A stretch of DNA of 64,000 nucleotides, taken from NCBI RefSeq assembly GCF_001613245.1, contig NZ_BDBZ01000046.1:1-64000 (forward strand), written 5' to 3'. Each line of letters opens with the position of its first letter. The stretch's first letter is position 1. This document shows, piece after piece, positions 17,854 to 25,920 of this stretch. A program made the translations under genes and the position numbers. The stretch is from Nocardia speluncae NBRC 108251. Lineage in GTDB: Bacteria; Actinomycetota; Actinomycetes; Mycobacteriales; Mycobacteriaceae. The notes under the pieces were generated by a model. It was not told where the DNA came from. It saw nothing but the letters and a program-made list of their open reading frames with translations, and ran no database searches.

Positions 17854-19612
17854 TCGTCGCTCGATCCGGTTCGCGCTCATCGGCGCAGGAGTGATCCTGC
17901 TCTTCGCGCTGCCGCTGATCAATGCGCACCCCTCGTTCATCTACCTCGCGGCCATGGTGGGAGTTCTCGCCCTCGTCGCCATGGGCCTGAACGTGACGAT
18001 GGGCTACACCGGGCAAGTCTCGCTGGGGCACGGTGCGCTGGTCGCTGTCGGGGCTTACACCGCGGCAATCCTGATGACCGACCAGGGGTGGTCGTTCTGG
18101 CTCGCGGCCGCGGTCGCCACGTTCACCGGCACGCTGGCCGGAATGGTCATGGCACTGCCCGCATTACGACTGTCGTCGTGGTACATCGCGCTGATCACCC
18201 TGGGTTTCGCGATGGTCGCGCGCACCCTGATCGTGGAGCTCGAGTGGCTCACCGGCGGGTACGCCGGGATCGTCGGTATCCCGCGCCCGAGTATCGGGGC
18301 GATCGAGCTCGGTGATCGCGGGGTGTACTGGCTGGTGATCGTTGTCGACCTGATCGTGCTGGCCCTCATAGCGAGCATGGCCCGCTCACGGATCGGCCGG
18401 TCGATGATGGTGGTGCGGGACTCGCCGGAGCTCGCGCGTGCCGTCGGTGTCGACGCCACCGTGATCAAGCTGGCCACCTTTGCGGTGGGTGGTGCCGCGG
18501 CGGGGCTCGCCGGGGCGCTGCTGGCCACGAACAACGGCATGGTCTCGCCCGACGACTTCACCCTCGATTTCTCCATCTTCTTCCTGATCGTGGTGATCAT
18601 CGGCGGTGCGGGCCGACTGTGGGGCCCGATCGTCGGAACCCTGGTGTTCTTCGCTGTGCCGGAGCTGCTCACCTCGCTCGATCAGTGGCGTGGGCTCATC
18701 TACGGTGTCGGTCTGCTGTTCCTGATGGTGTTCGCGCCGCGCGGCATCATCGGTGCGGTCGAGGCATGGCGCGATCGCCGTACTCATCGCCCGGATTTCG
18801 TCACGCAGGAGCCGCTGGCCACCCGATCCGAGCATTTGGCGTCCGGTTCGCCCGCGGCGCTGTCGATATCGGAGGTGTCGAAGTCCTTCGGCGGCGTCCG
18901 AGCGCTCGACGGCGTCAGCGTCGAGGTGGCGCCGGGATCGGTCCACGCCATCGTCGGGCCGAACGGGTCCGGTAAGACCACACTGCTCAATGTCGTCAGT
19001 CGCATGCTGGTGCCGGACTCGGGCCGGGTGCGCCTTGACGAGACCGATCTGCTGTCGACCCGGGCCGAGCGGCTGGCCGCTTCCGGCGTCGCGCGGGTCT
19101 TCCAGACACCCAAACTCCTTCCGGAGGCGTCCGTCTCCGACAACGTGGTCCTCGGTGGATACGCCCGCCGCACGGCTTCGGTATTGGGTGTCGTCCTGCG
19201 GACCCCCGGTGGACGACGGGAGGAACGTGAGGTCCGTGCGCACGCGCACGAGGTCCTGGTCGAACTCGGCCTGGGGTCTTCGGAGTCGTCGCAGGCCGAT
19301 CTCCTGCCGCACGGCCGGCAGCGGCTGCTGGAGATGTGCCGCGCGCTGGTCGCCCGGCCTCGCCTGCTGATTCTGGACGAGCCTGCCGCGGGGCTGGCTC
19401 CACACGAGCTCAGCGCGCTGGAACAGTTGATCGGCTCGATTCGCGACGGCGGGACGACAGTGCTGCTGGTAGAACACCATATCGAGCTCGTCGCGCGGGT
19501 CGCCGACACCGTGACCGTTCTCGATCGCGGCCGATTGGTCGTGACGGCGACACCTGATGAGGCGCTCGCGGACCGCCGGGTTGTCGAGGCATATCTGGGA
19601 GTGAGCTCATGA
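17846..19612 (+). CDS. Fused LivM permease and LivG ATPase of the ABC importer
   Basis: 588 residues in one frame. Residues 1-305 are a LivM-type permease (GLNVTMGYTGQVSLGHGAL at 47-65, VIIGGAGRLWGPIVGTL at 250-266, ending FAPRGIIG). After a short linker, residues 338-588 are an ATPase: Walker A GPNGSGKTT (371-379), LivG-style signature LPHGRQR (487-493) and Walker B LLILDEP (507-513). Separate LivM and LivG proteins are the more common state; fusions are known in actinobacteria. The fusion fixes a 1:1 ratio of these subunits. It ends in an ATGA overlap with the LivF gene. Confidence 0.88.
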   Translation: MSDRRSIRFALIGAGVILLFALPLINAHPSFIYLAAMVGVLALVAMGLNVTMGYTGQVSLGHGALVAVGAYTAAILMTDQGWSFWLAAAVATFTGTLAGMVMALPALRLSSWYIALITLGFAMVARTLIVELEWLTGGYAGIVGIPRPSIGAIELGDRGVYWLVIVVDLIVLALIASMARSRIGRSMMVVRDSPELARAVGVDATVIKLATFAVGGAAAGLAGALLATNNGMVSPDDFTLDFSIFFLIVVIIGGAGRLWGPIVGTLVFFAVPELLTSLDQWRGLIYGVGLLFLMVFAPRGIIGAVEAWRDRRTHRPDFVTQEPLATRSEHLASGSPAALSISEVSKSFGGVRALDGVSVEVAPGSVHAIVGPNGSGKTTLLNVVSRMLVPDSGRVRLDETDLLSTRAERLAASGVARVFQTPKLLPEASVSDNVVLGGYARRTASVLGVVLRTPGGRREEREVRAHAHEVLVELGLGSSESSQADLLPHGRQRLLEMCRALVARPRLLILDEPAAGLAPHELSALEQLIGSIRDGGTTVLLVEHHIELVARVADTVTVLDRGRLVVTATPDEALADRRVVEAYLGVSS

Positions 19613-20343
19613 ACGATGACGTTGTTCTCGTAGCGGAGAACGTGCACGCGGGTTATGGTCCCGTTCCGGTGGTCGCCGCCGTCGATCTGAGGGTGTCGCG
19701 CGGCGAGATCCTGGCCGTCGTGGGTGCCAACGGCGCGGGTAAAACCACCCTGCTCAGTGCCCTGTCGGGATTGTTGCCGCTGGCCGAAGGGCGGCTGATC
19801 GTCGACGGCGTCCCCGTGCGGAAAGCGGGCCCGAACCAGCTCATCGAGCTGGGGGTGGCGCTGGTGCCCGAGGGGCGGCGGCTGTTCAACGGGCTCACCG
19901 TGGACGAGCACCTCCGGATGGGTCTGTGGAAGCAGCGGCTGTCGCGCCGGGTGGCCGCCGAGCGACGGGACAGGGTGACCGAGCTCTTTCCGATCCTGCA
20001 CGAACGCCGCAGCTCACCGGCCGAGGTGCTCAGCGGTGGAGAGCAGCAGATGTTGGCGATCGGGCTGGCGCTGATGCGCGCACCCCGGCTGCTGATGCTC
20101 GATGAGCCGTCCATCGGGCTCGCTCCGGTCATCATCGACCGGGTCTTCGACGTGCTGGCCTCGCTGCGTGCGGAGGGACAGGCGATCATCATTGTCGAAC
20201 AACGGGTGCAGAAGGTGCTGGAGCGGGCCGACCGGGCAGCCGTCCTGCAGAACGGCCGGGTGGTCGTCACCGGTCTGGCCGCGGCGCTGGTGGACGATCC
20301 ACGACTTCGCGCCGCGTATCTGGGAACAAAGGAAGTGCGATGA
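19609..20343 (+). CDS. LivF-type ABC transporter ATPase
   Basis: 244 residues from ATG 19609, overlapping the preceding stop. Walker A is GANGAGKTT. The signature is LSGGEQQMLAIGLALM and Walker B is LLMLDEPSIGLAP, followed by the LivF-typical IIIVEQRVQKVLERADRAAVL. It would form the ATPase pair with the LivG domain of the fused subunit on the cytoplasmic side. The next gene starts within its stop codon (ATGA). Confidence 0.9.
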   Translation: MNDDVVLVAENVHAGYGPVPVVAAVDLRVSRGEILAVVGANGAGKTTLLSALSGLLPLAEGRLIVDGVPVRKAGPNQLIELGVALVPEGRRLFNGLTVDEHLRMGLWKQRLSRRVAAERRDRVTELFPILHERRSSPAEVLSGGEQQMLAIGLALMRAPRLLMLDEPSIGLAPVIIDRVFDVLASLRAEGQAIIIVEQRVQKVLERADRAAVLQNGRVVVTGLAAALVDDPRLRAAYLGTKEVR

Positions 20344-21941
20344 CGAGTAGGTTGCGACCCGCGGACGAATGCGTCCTGCCTACGGTGTTGCGGCGGCGAG
20401 CCGCCGAGCGTCCCGACCAAACCTTCGTGATCTTCGAGGACGGGGTCGACTGGACGTATGCGCGGATGTTGCGGGAGGCCGAACAGGTGGCCGCCGGGCT
20501 GGTGACGCTCGGCGTCGGCCGGGGCGACCGTGTTGTCTCATGGTTGCCGAATGGCCCGGACGCGCTTCGGGTGTGGTTCGGCGTGAACCTACTCGGCGCG
20601 ATCCTCGTGCCGCTCAACACCGCCTATCGCGGTGGATTACTCGAACACGCTTTCCGGCTCTCCGGTGCCGAGGTCGCGGTCGTTCATTCGGATCTGCTGC
20701 CCCGATTGGGTGAGATCGATCTGCACGGCCTCCGTGATGTGGTGGCGGTCGGGCCCGGCTACACCGGTCCGTTCCCGGTCACCGTGCACAGTGAGACGAT
20801 TTTCGCGGTCGAGCGACCCGGCCCGCCTGCGGTGGATCTCGCGCCGTGGGACACCTACGCGATCATCCTGACCTCGGGCACCACCGGTCCGTCCAAGGGC
20901 GTGATCTGCACCTACGCTCAGCTCAGTGCATGCGCGGAGGCTGCTTTCGAGGGCAATTTCGGCCCTGGTGACCGATACCTGGTGACACTTCCGCTGTTCC
21001 ACGCGGGCGGCACCATCGGAGTCAACGCGGCGGTCGTGCTGGGGGGCAGCATCGCTCTGACCACTGCGTTCCGAACGTCGGAGTTCTGGGATCTGGTGCG
21101 GGCCACCGGCTCTACCCATGTCACATTGCTGGGGGTGATGGCCACCTTCCTGAGTAAGCAGCCGGAATCGGCCGCGGACACCGAACATCCGTTGCGCCGG
21201 GTCTTCATGATTCCGCTGTCCGAGGACGCAGCGGAGTTCGCGCGGCGATTCGATGTCGACCTCGTCGCGATGTTCAACATGACGGAGGTGTCGATTCCGA
21301 TCATCTCCGAGCTCAACCCGTCTGTGGTCGGGACCTCCGGGCGGGTGCGCCCGGGGGTGGAGGCCCGGCTGGTGGACGAGCACGACCGGGAGGTCGCGGA
21401 CGGGACCGTCGGTGAGCTGATCGTGCGGGCCGATCGCCCGTGGACCATCGCGAACGGTTATCTGGGCAGACCCGAGGCGACTGCGGCGGCGTGGCGTAAC
21501 GGCTGGTTCCACACCGGTGACGCATTCCGGCGGGTCGACGGAGAGTTCTTCTTCGTCGATCGGCTCGGCGACACCATTCGCCGGCGTGGCGAGAATATCT
21601 CCTCCTTCGAGGTGGAGAGTGAGATTCTTGCGCACCCTGATGTGCAGGAGGCTGCGGTGGTGGCGACGCCCAGCCCGGACGGGGAGGACGAGGTGCTCGC
21701 AGTGGTGGCGCCCGTCGCCGGCCGCCGTATCGACGTCGTGGAGTTGCTGGAGTTCGTCTGCCCGCGCATGGCGCATTTCATGGTGCCGAGGTTCGTCCGG
21801 GTGCTGGACGAGCTACCCAAAACGCCCACCAGCAAGATCCAGAAGCACCTGCTGCGCGCCGAGGGGGTAACGGCGGACACGCTGGATCGGGAGGACCTCG
21901 GCGTGGTGGTCAAGCGTGGCCGGGTCGGCTCACGGGAGTAG
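20340..21941 (+). CDS. AMP-dependent acyl-CoA synthetase (carboxylate-CoA ligase)
   Basis: 533 residues of the ANL superfamily. Visible motifs are the phosphate-binding loop LTSGTTGPSKGV, the FNMTEVSIP segment in the A5 position (usually YGxTE), GWFHTGDAFRRVDGEFFFVDR (A7), and RRRGENISSFEVE (A8), ending with PKTPTSKIQKHLL whose Lys should be the catalytic lysine. It activates a carboxylic acid with ATP and CoA. Position as last gene of the importer operon implies that the imported compound, or a product of it, is its substrate. Crotonase-type CoA ligases of the CaiC group are similar in style. It converges with the TetR gene with no gap. Confidence 0.85.
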   Translation: MTSRLRPADECVLPTVLRRRAAERPDQTFVIFEDGVDWTYARMLREAEQVAAGLVTLGVGRGDRVVSWLPNGPDALRVWFGVNLLGAILVPLNTAYRGGLLEHAFRLSGAEVAVVHSDLLPRLGEIDLHGLRDVVAVGPGYTGPFPVTVHSETIFAVERPGPPAVDLAPWDTYAIILTSGTTGPSKGVICTYAQLSACAEAAFEGNFGPGDRYLVTLPLFHAGGTIGVNAAVVLGGSIALTTAFRTSEFWDLVRATGSTHVTLLGVMATFLSKQPESAADTEHPLRRVFMIPLSEDAAEFARRFDVDLVAMFNMTEVSIPIISELNPSVVGTSGRVRPGVEARLVDEHDREVADGTVGELIVRADRPWTIANGYLGRPEATAAAWRNGWFHTGDAFRRVDGEFFFVDRLGDTIRRRGENISSFEVESEILAHPDVQEAAVVATPSPDGEDEVLAVVAPVAGRRIDVVELLEFVCPRMAHFMVPRFVRVLDELPKTPTSKIQKHLLRAEGVTADTLDREDLGVVVKRGRVGSRE

Positions 21942-22559
21942 TCACTTCCCATTCGTCCCGACCATCAGCATGACGAGTTCGGTGTGCTGCCGGGCCAGCT
22001 CGATGGAGTCGAGCCGGCCCGCGGGCCGGAACCACTGGCCGGCGTTCATACACAGATCGAGGATCGATTTGGCTGCGATGTCCACGTCGATGCCGCGTTC
22101 GGGGAAGGTGAAGGTTTCGTTCTCCACGCCGCGGCGTAGACAGATTTCGAAGATCTCGCGAACCTCGCGCTGGCGCTGGAGAATCACCGCGCCGCGGTCC
22201 GCGGGCAGGTGGCGCCATTCGCGCTGACTGACCATTCCTTCTATCTGGCGCTCGGTGTGGAAGGTGGAGATGGCAGTGACAATGGCCCGTAGTTGTTCGG
22301 CGGGGTCGTCACCGGCGGTGTCGAGTCCAATGCGTAGCGCGGTAAGGGTGTCGTCGTGCGAGCGTTCGAGGATGGCGAAGAGGACATCTTCCTTCGATGC
22401 GTAGTGGTTGTACAGCGAGCCGGCGGTGACCTGGCATGCGGTCATGATTCGCCGTACGGAGGTGGCGGGGTAGCCGTCTTTGAAGAACAGTCCGGCGGCG
22501 ACGTCGAGGATGCGCTGGGCAGTGTCGGTTGTGCGGGCATCGCTACGGGGTTCTGTCAC
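21942..22559 (-). CDS. TetR-family regulator of the ABC importer and amidohydrolase operons
   Basis: 205 residues from GTG 22559. The DNA-binding domain reads ILDVAAGLFFKDGYPATSVRRIM, then TACQVTAGSLYNHYASKEDVL. The C-terminal half has the helical pattern seen in TetR regulators of acyl-CoA catabolism (REWRHLPADRGAVILQRQ). It is divergent from the amidohydrolase operon, and the space between them holds two AACAAAYGTTC sites. The same site lies in front of the importer operon, so this protein probably represses both operons and itself. The inducer may be a CoA thioester, by analogy with related regulators. Confidence 0.85.
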   Translation of the reverse strand: MTEPRSDARTTDTAQRILDVAAGLFFKDGYPATSVRRIMTACQVTAGSLYNHYASKEDVLFAILERSHDDTLTALRIGLDTAGDDPAEQLRAIVTAISTFHTERQIEGMVSQREWRHLPADRGAVILQRQREVREIFEICLRRGVENETFTFPERGIDVDIAAKSILDLCMNAGQWFRPAGRLDSIELARQHTELVMLMVGTNGK

Positions 22560-22580
22560 ACCTCGAGACTAGCAGTTATG

Positions 22581-22635
22581 TGAACGAACATTTGTTGACG
22601 TACTTGGCCGATGCTGGTAAACAAACGTTCATATA
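22581..22635. promoter_or_regulatory. Two operator sites between the TetR and amidohydrolase genes
   Basis: Site 1 (22581-22598, complement) reads AACAAATGTTCGTTCA; site 2 (22620-22635) reads AACAAACGTTCATATA. Both share AACAAAYGTTC, around a palindromic AACGTT core in site 2. Site 2 is identical over 15 bp to the site at 15712-15726. Site 1 lies close to the TetR start and site 2 just upstream of GGAGG and the amidohydrolase GTG. Confidence 0.6.
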
Positions 22636-22648
22636 TATTGGAGGTATA

Positions 22649-23614
22649 GTGAAACAACAGCCTGTTATCGACATATGCGATGTCGTTTTCGACGAACAGG
22701 GCTGGCGGGCGTATCTCCACGCCCTGCTCGGGAGCGCACCGCGCTACCTCGAAGTCTTCGCCGGTCGATTCGGACGGCTCAGTGGCCGGTCGGCAGCGAG
22801 TGTGATGAGGGCATTCGCTGCCGACCCCGGTAGTACCATCGGGTGGCTGGCCGAACAGCTCGGGTCGACCACACCGGACACGCACGTCGCGCACCTGGCC
22901 ACGGAGGGGATCCGGGCGCAGGTCCTGCACGGCGGTTCGTGGCCCACCACGCACGGCACGGTCAACGACCTGGTCGCCGCGCAGGTTGCCGCCCACCCCG
23001 AACGACTCATCGGCTGGGCGGGAGTGAGTCTGCGGGAACCGGATTCAGCGCTGGCCGAGGCAACCCGAGCGCTCGGAGAATTACGGATGACAGGTCTGTC
23101 GATCATCCCATTTCTCGACGGAGTCGACGTCGCCGACCAGGTCCACGATCCGCTGTGGCGGCTCTGTGTAGAACACGACGTGCCGGTCTGGATCCACAGC
23201 GGTCAGCACTTTCGTACTACGGTCCCCACCGGGATTTCCACCCCTTCGGTGATCGATCGGATCGCCGGGCGCCACCCCGGCCTGCGCATCATCATCGGAC
23301 ACGGCGGCTGGCCCTGGATACTCGAAGCCATCGCGTTGCTGCAACGCCACCCCGAGGTCTATCTCGAGTTCTCCTCACACGACCCGGCGACGATGGCCCG
23401 GGCGGGCTCCGGTTGGGAGCCACTGTTCCTGCACGGCGCCCGCTCGATCCGGCACCAGGTGATGTTCGGCTCCACCAGCTGGACGCACGGAAGGTCCGTG
23501 CGCGAGATCGCCGAGCGAGCGGACCGGCTGCCCATCGACGAAGCCGTGCGGCACGCCTGGTTGTACGGCAATGCCGAACGGATGCTCCGACTCGACGCGG
23601 TGGTGTCGCAATGA
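22649..23614 (+). CDS. Amidohydrolase-2 family protein with altered metal ligands
   Basis: 321 residues from GTG 22649, behind GGAGG at 22640-22644; upstream codons in this frame lie in the operator region. The C-terminal half matches the PF04909 amidohydrolase/decarboxylase fold: DVPVWIHSGQHF, then GLRIIIGHGGWPWILEAIALL, and a final YGNAERML. The usual N-terminal metal motif HxH is replaced by IDICDVV, and the late Asp (family FGSDxP) is replaced in FGSTSWTHG. It may therefore use a different metal set or no metal. In related catabolic loci such proteins act as hydrolases or decarboxylases on ring-cleavage products. Confidence 0.7.
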   Translation: MKQQPVIDICDVVFDEQGWRAYLHALLGSAPRYLEVFAGRFGRLSGRSAASVMRAFAADPGSTIGWLAEQLGSTTPDTHVAHLATEGIRAQVLHGGSWPTTHGTVNDLVAAQVAAHPERLIGWAGVSLREPDSALAEATRALGELRMTGLSIIPFLDGVDVADQVHDPLWRLCVEHDVPVWIHSGQHFRTTVPTGISTPSVIDRIAGRHPGLRIIIGHGGWPWILEAIALLQRHPEVYLEFSSHDPATMARAGSGWEPLFLHGARSIRHQVMFGSTSWTHGRSVREIAERADRLPIDEAVRHAWLYGNAERMLRLDAVVSQ

Positions 23615-24330
23615 CCGGGCTCCTCGACGGCCGGCGCATTCTGGTCACCGGCGCGCTCGGCGGTATCGGAACAGCGGTGACGCGGCTGATCGAGTCCGAG
23701 GGGGGCACGGTGGTCGGTATCGACCGTCCGGAGTCCGTGGCACGCAGTGGCACGCATACGGCGCACGGACTCGACCTGACGGCGGCGGGAGCCACAGACC
23801 GGGCCCGCGAGCTCTGCCGGGAGCTCGGCGGGATCGACGGGCTGGTCAACAATGCGGGGATCGAGTACCGGGCCGGGCTCGGCGAGCACACCGATGACGA
23901 CTGGTCACGAGTCATGGCCGTCAATCTCGACGTGCCGTTCCGGCTCAGCCGCGACCTGGCCGGCCTGCTCGAAGCCGGTCCCGACGCGGCAATCGTCAAC
24001 ATCTGTTCGATCGCGGTCACCGGTTTCGCGGGCCAGGTGGCCTACGACGCGAGCAAAGGCGGTCTCCAAACGCTCACTCGTTCGCTGGCGGTGGAACTCG
24101 GTCCCGAGGGCATCCGCGCCAACGCGGTGTGTCCGGGATTCATCGATACCCCGATGCTCGACACCGGCTCCCTGCGCGATCTCGCCACGAAGGTGGCCCG
24201 TGGTCTTCCATTACGCCGCCTCGGAATCCCCGACGATATCGGGCACGCCGTGGTGTGGTTGCTCAGCGGTCGTTCCCGATACATCACCGGACAGTCGCTC
24301 TACGTCGACGGAGGCATGATCCGCTCATGA
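23611..24330 (+). CDS. Short-chain dehydrogenase/reductase
   Basis: 239 residues from ATG 23611 (ATGA overlap). It has the NAD(P)-binding glycine motif TGALGGIG, LVNNAGI, the catalytic YDASK (Tyr-x-x-x-Lys), a serine in SIAVTGFAGQ, and CPGFIDTPM after the active site. An Asp at the end of strand 2 (VVGIDRP) favours NAD over NADP. It should oxidise or reduce a hydroxyl/keto group of the pathway intermediate. It is coupled to the next gene by ATGA. Confidence 0.85.
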   Translation: MTGLLDGRRILVTGALGGIGTAVTRLIESEGGTVVGIDRPESVARSGTHTAHGLDLTAAGATDRARELCRELGGIDGLVNNAGIEYRAGLGEHTDDDWSRVMAVNLDVPFRLSRDLAGLLEAGPDAAIVNICSIAVTGFAGQVAYDASKGGLQTLTRSLAVELGPEGIRANAVCPGFIDTPMLDTGSLRDLATKVARGLPLRRLGIPDDIGHAVVWLLSGRSRYITGQSLYVDGGMIRS

Positions 24331-25148
24331 AAGCCCAATACGAGCTCACCACGCCACATTCCACGCTGCGGGTCACCACGCCGGGGCCCGGCATCGTCTG
24401 GATCACCCTGAACCGCCCGCACCGGCTCAACGCCATCGATCGCCGACTCGGGGCCGAGCTGTGCGCCGAACTCGAGCGGCGTTTCGCCGACCACGCCACC
24501 CGGGTCGTCGTGCTCACCGGCGAAGGACGCGCCTTCTGTGCCGGTGACGATCTCGGCGCGGTCGAGGAACACCTGCGTGGGGACCGCACCCACTCTCCGG
24601 TGGTCGGTGACACCGCCGATCCCATCTATCTGCGCATCATCGAGATGATGGTGACGGCCCGTGCGCCGGTCATCACGTCGATCAACGGCTTCGCCGCCGG
24701 GGCAGGCGCGGAAATCGCCTGTGCCGGTGACCTGCGCATCGCCGCGAGTACCGCCCGCATCGGCAGTGGTCTGCTCCGGGTCGCCCAAGCGGGCAGCGTC
24801 GCGATGCTGGGCCGCCTGGTCGGCCCGGCGCGAGCCACCGAGATCTACCTCTCCGGCGAGCTGTTGGACGCGGACGCCGCCGAGCGGGCCGGGATCTTCG
24901 GCCGCGTGGTACCGCCCGCGGAACTCGAAGCGGTCACGCTGGTCGAGGCCGAGCGGTTGGCCCGATCGGCTACCGCCGCGATCGGATTGTTCAAAGAGCT
25001 GCGTGAACGCTGTGTCGGTCAGCCGGTCGAAATGGCGCTGCGCCTACAGAACTCGGTGCATATCCGCAACAACGCCGAAGTCGCCGATGCCCGTGAGGGC
25101 GCGATGGCCTTCCTGGAAAAACGTGACCCGCACTTCGTGGGCAGATAA
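24327..25148 (+). CDS. Enoyl-CoA hydratase/isomerase (crotonase) family protein
   Basis: 273 residues from ATG 24327. Crotonase features are LNRPHRLNAIDRRL, the first oxyanion-hole segment GRAFCAGDDL and the second, INGFAAGAGAEIACAGDLRIA. In the region of the second catalytic glutamate (usually PExxLG) it reads GSGLLRVAQAGS, so classical hydratase chemistry is doubtful. It could instead act as an isomerase, a hydrolase or a C-C bond cleaving crotonase. It sits between two SDR genes in the operon. Confidence 0.82.
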   Translation: MKAQYELTTPHSTLRVTTPGPGIVWITLNRPHRLNAIDRRLGAELCAELERRFADHATRVVVLTGEGRAFCAGDDLGAVEEHLRGDRTHSPVVGDTADPIYLRIIEMMVTARAPVITSINGFAAGAGAEIACAGDLRIAASTARIGSGLLRVAQAGSVAMLGRLVGPARATEIYLSGELLDADAAERAGIFGRVVPPAELEAVTLVEAERLARSATAAIGLFKELRERCVGQPVEMALRLQNSVHIRNNAEVADAREGAMAFLEKRDPHFVGR

Positions 25149-25161
25149 GGGGCGCAACACC

Positions 25162-25920
25162 ATGAACATCTTCGGATCCTTCGACCAGCACGTCGCCGTG
25201 GTCACCGGCGCGGCCAGCGGTATAGGTGCCGCCTCGATGACGTTGTTCCGGCAGGCCGGGGCGACGGTCGTCGGCCTCGACCTCCGGCCCGGTCCGGACA
25301 TCATCGCGTGCGACGTCTCCGACCCGGCAGCCGTGGATGCGGCGCTGACCGAGGTGGTGGACCGCCACGGTCGGCTCGACATCGTTCACGGCAACGCGGG
25401 TATCAATATCCCCGGTCGTGCGCATTCACTGTCGGACCAGGACTATCGCAAGGTGATGGGCGTGTGCTGTGACGCCAACTTCTACCTCGTGAGGTCCGCG
25501 GTCGGCCACATGCGGAGTAACGGGGGAGTTTTCGTTTTCACCACCTCGATGTGCGGTGTCGGAGCCACGCCGAGATCGCCGGTGTACAACATGGCCAAGC
25601 ACGCGCTGATCGGCCTGACCCGGTCCGTGGCAGTGGATTACGGCTACCAGGGAATTCGCGCGGTGGCACTGGTCACCGGGCCCACCCATACCGCGATGGT
25701 CGACGATCTGTGGCCCGAGGGCGTTCTGCGTCAGAGCCTGGTCGACTCCACCGCGACCGGACGATTGAGTACCCCCGAGGAGCAGGCGCGGGTCGCGGTG
25801 TTCGCGGCGCTGCCCGGCTCGGCCTACATGAACGGTGGAGTCGTCATGGTCGACGGCGGCGCCACCGCGGGATGGAACGAGATGGCCGGCCGGATGTTGA
25901 CCCTCACCGCGCCCGCATGA
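25162..25920 (+). CDS. Short-chain dehydrogenase/reductase
   Basis: 252 residues from ATG 25162, after a 13-bp gap. It contains TGAASGIG for cofactor binding, VVGLDLRP with Asp at the NAD-determining position, HGNAGIN (variant of NNAG), TTSMCGVGATPRSPVYNMAK with Ser, Tyr and Lys of the active site, and VDGG near the C-terminus. It is a probable NAD-dependent alcohol or acyl-CoA dehydrogenase. It overlaps the CocE-like gene by ATGA. Confidence 0.85.
   Translation: MNIFGSFDQHVAVVTGAASGIGAASMTLFRQAGATVVGLDLRPGPDIIACDVSDPAAVDAALTEVVDRHGRLDIVHGNAGINIPGRAHSLSDQDYRKVMGVCCDANFYLVRSAVGHMRSNGGVFVFTTSMCGVGATPRSPVYNMAKHALIGLTRSVAVDYGYQGIRAVALVTGPTHTAMVDDLWPEGVLRQSLVDSTATGRLSTPEEQARVAVFAALPGSAYMNGGVVMVDGGATAGWNEMAGRMLTLTAPA

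Noticed and set aside
22529..22648. Upstream extension of the amidohydrolase reading frame
   Set aside because: It covers the operator sites and the promoter; GTG 22649 has GGAGG at good distance.
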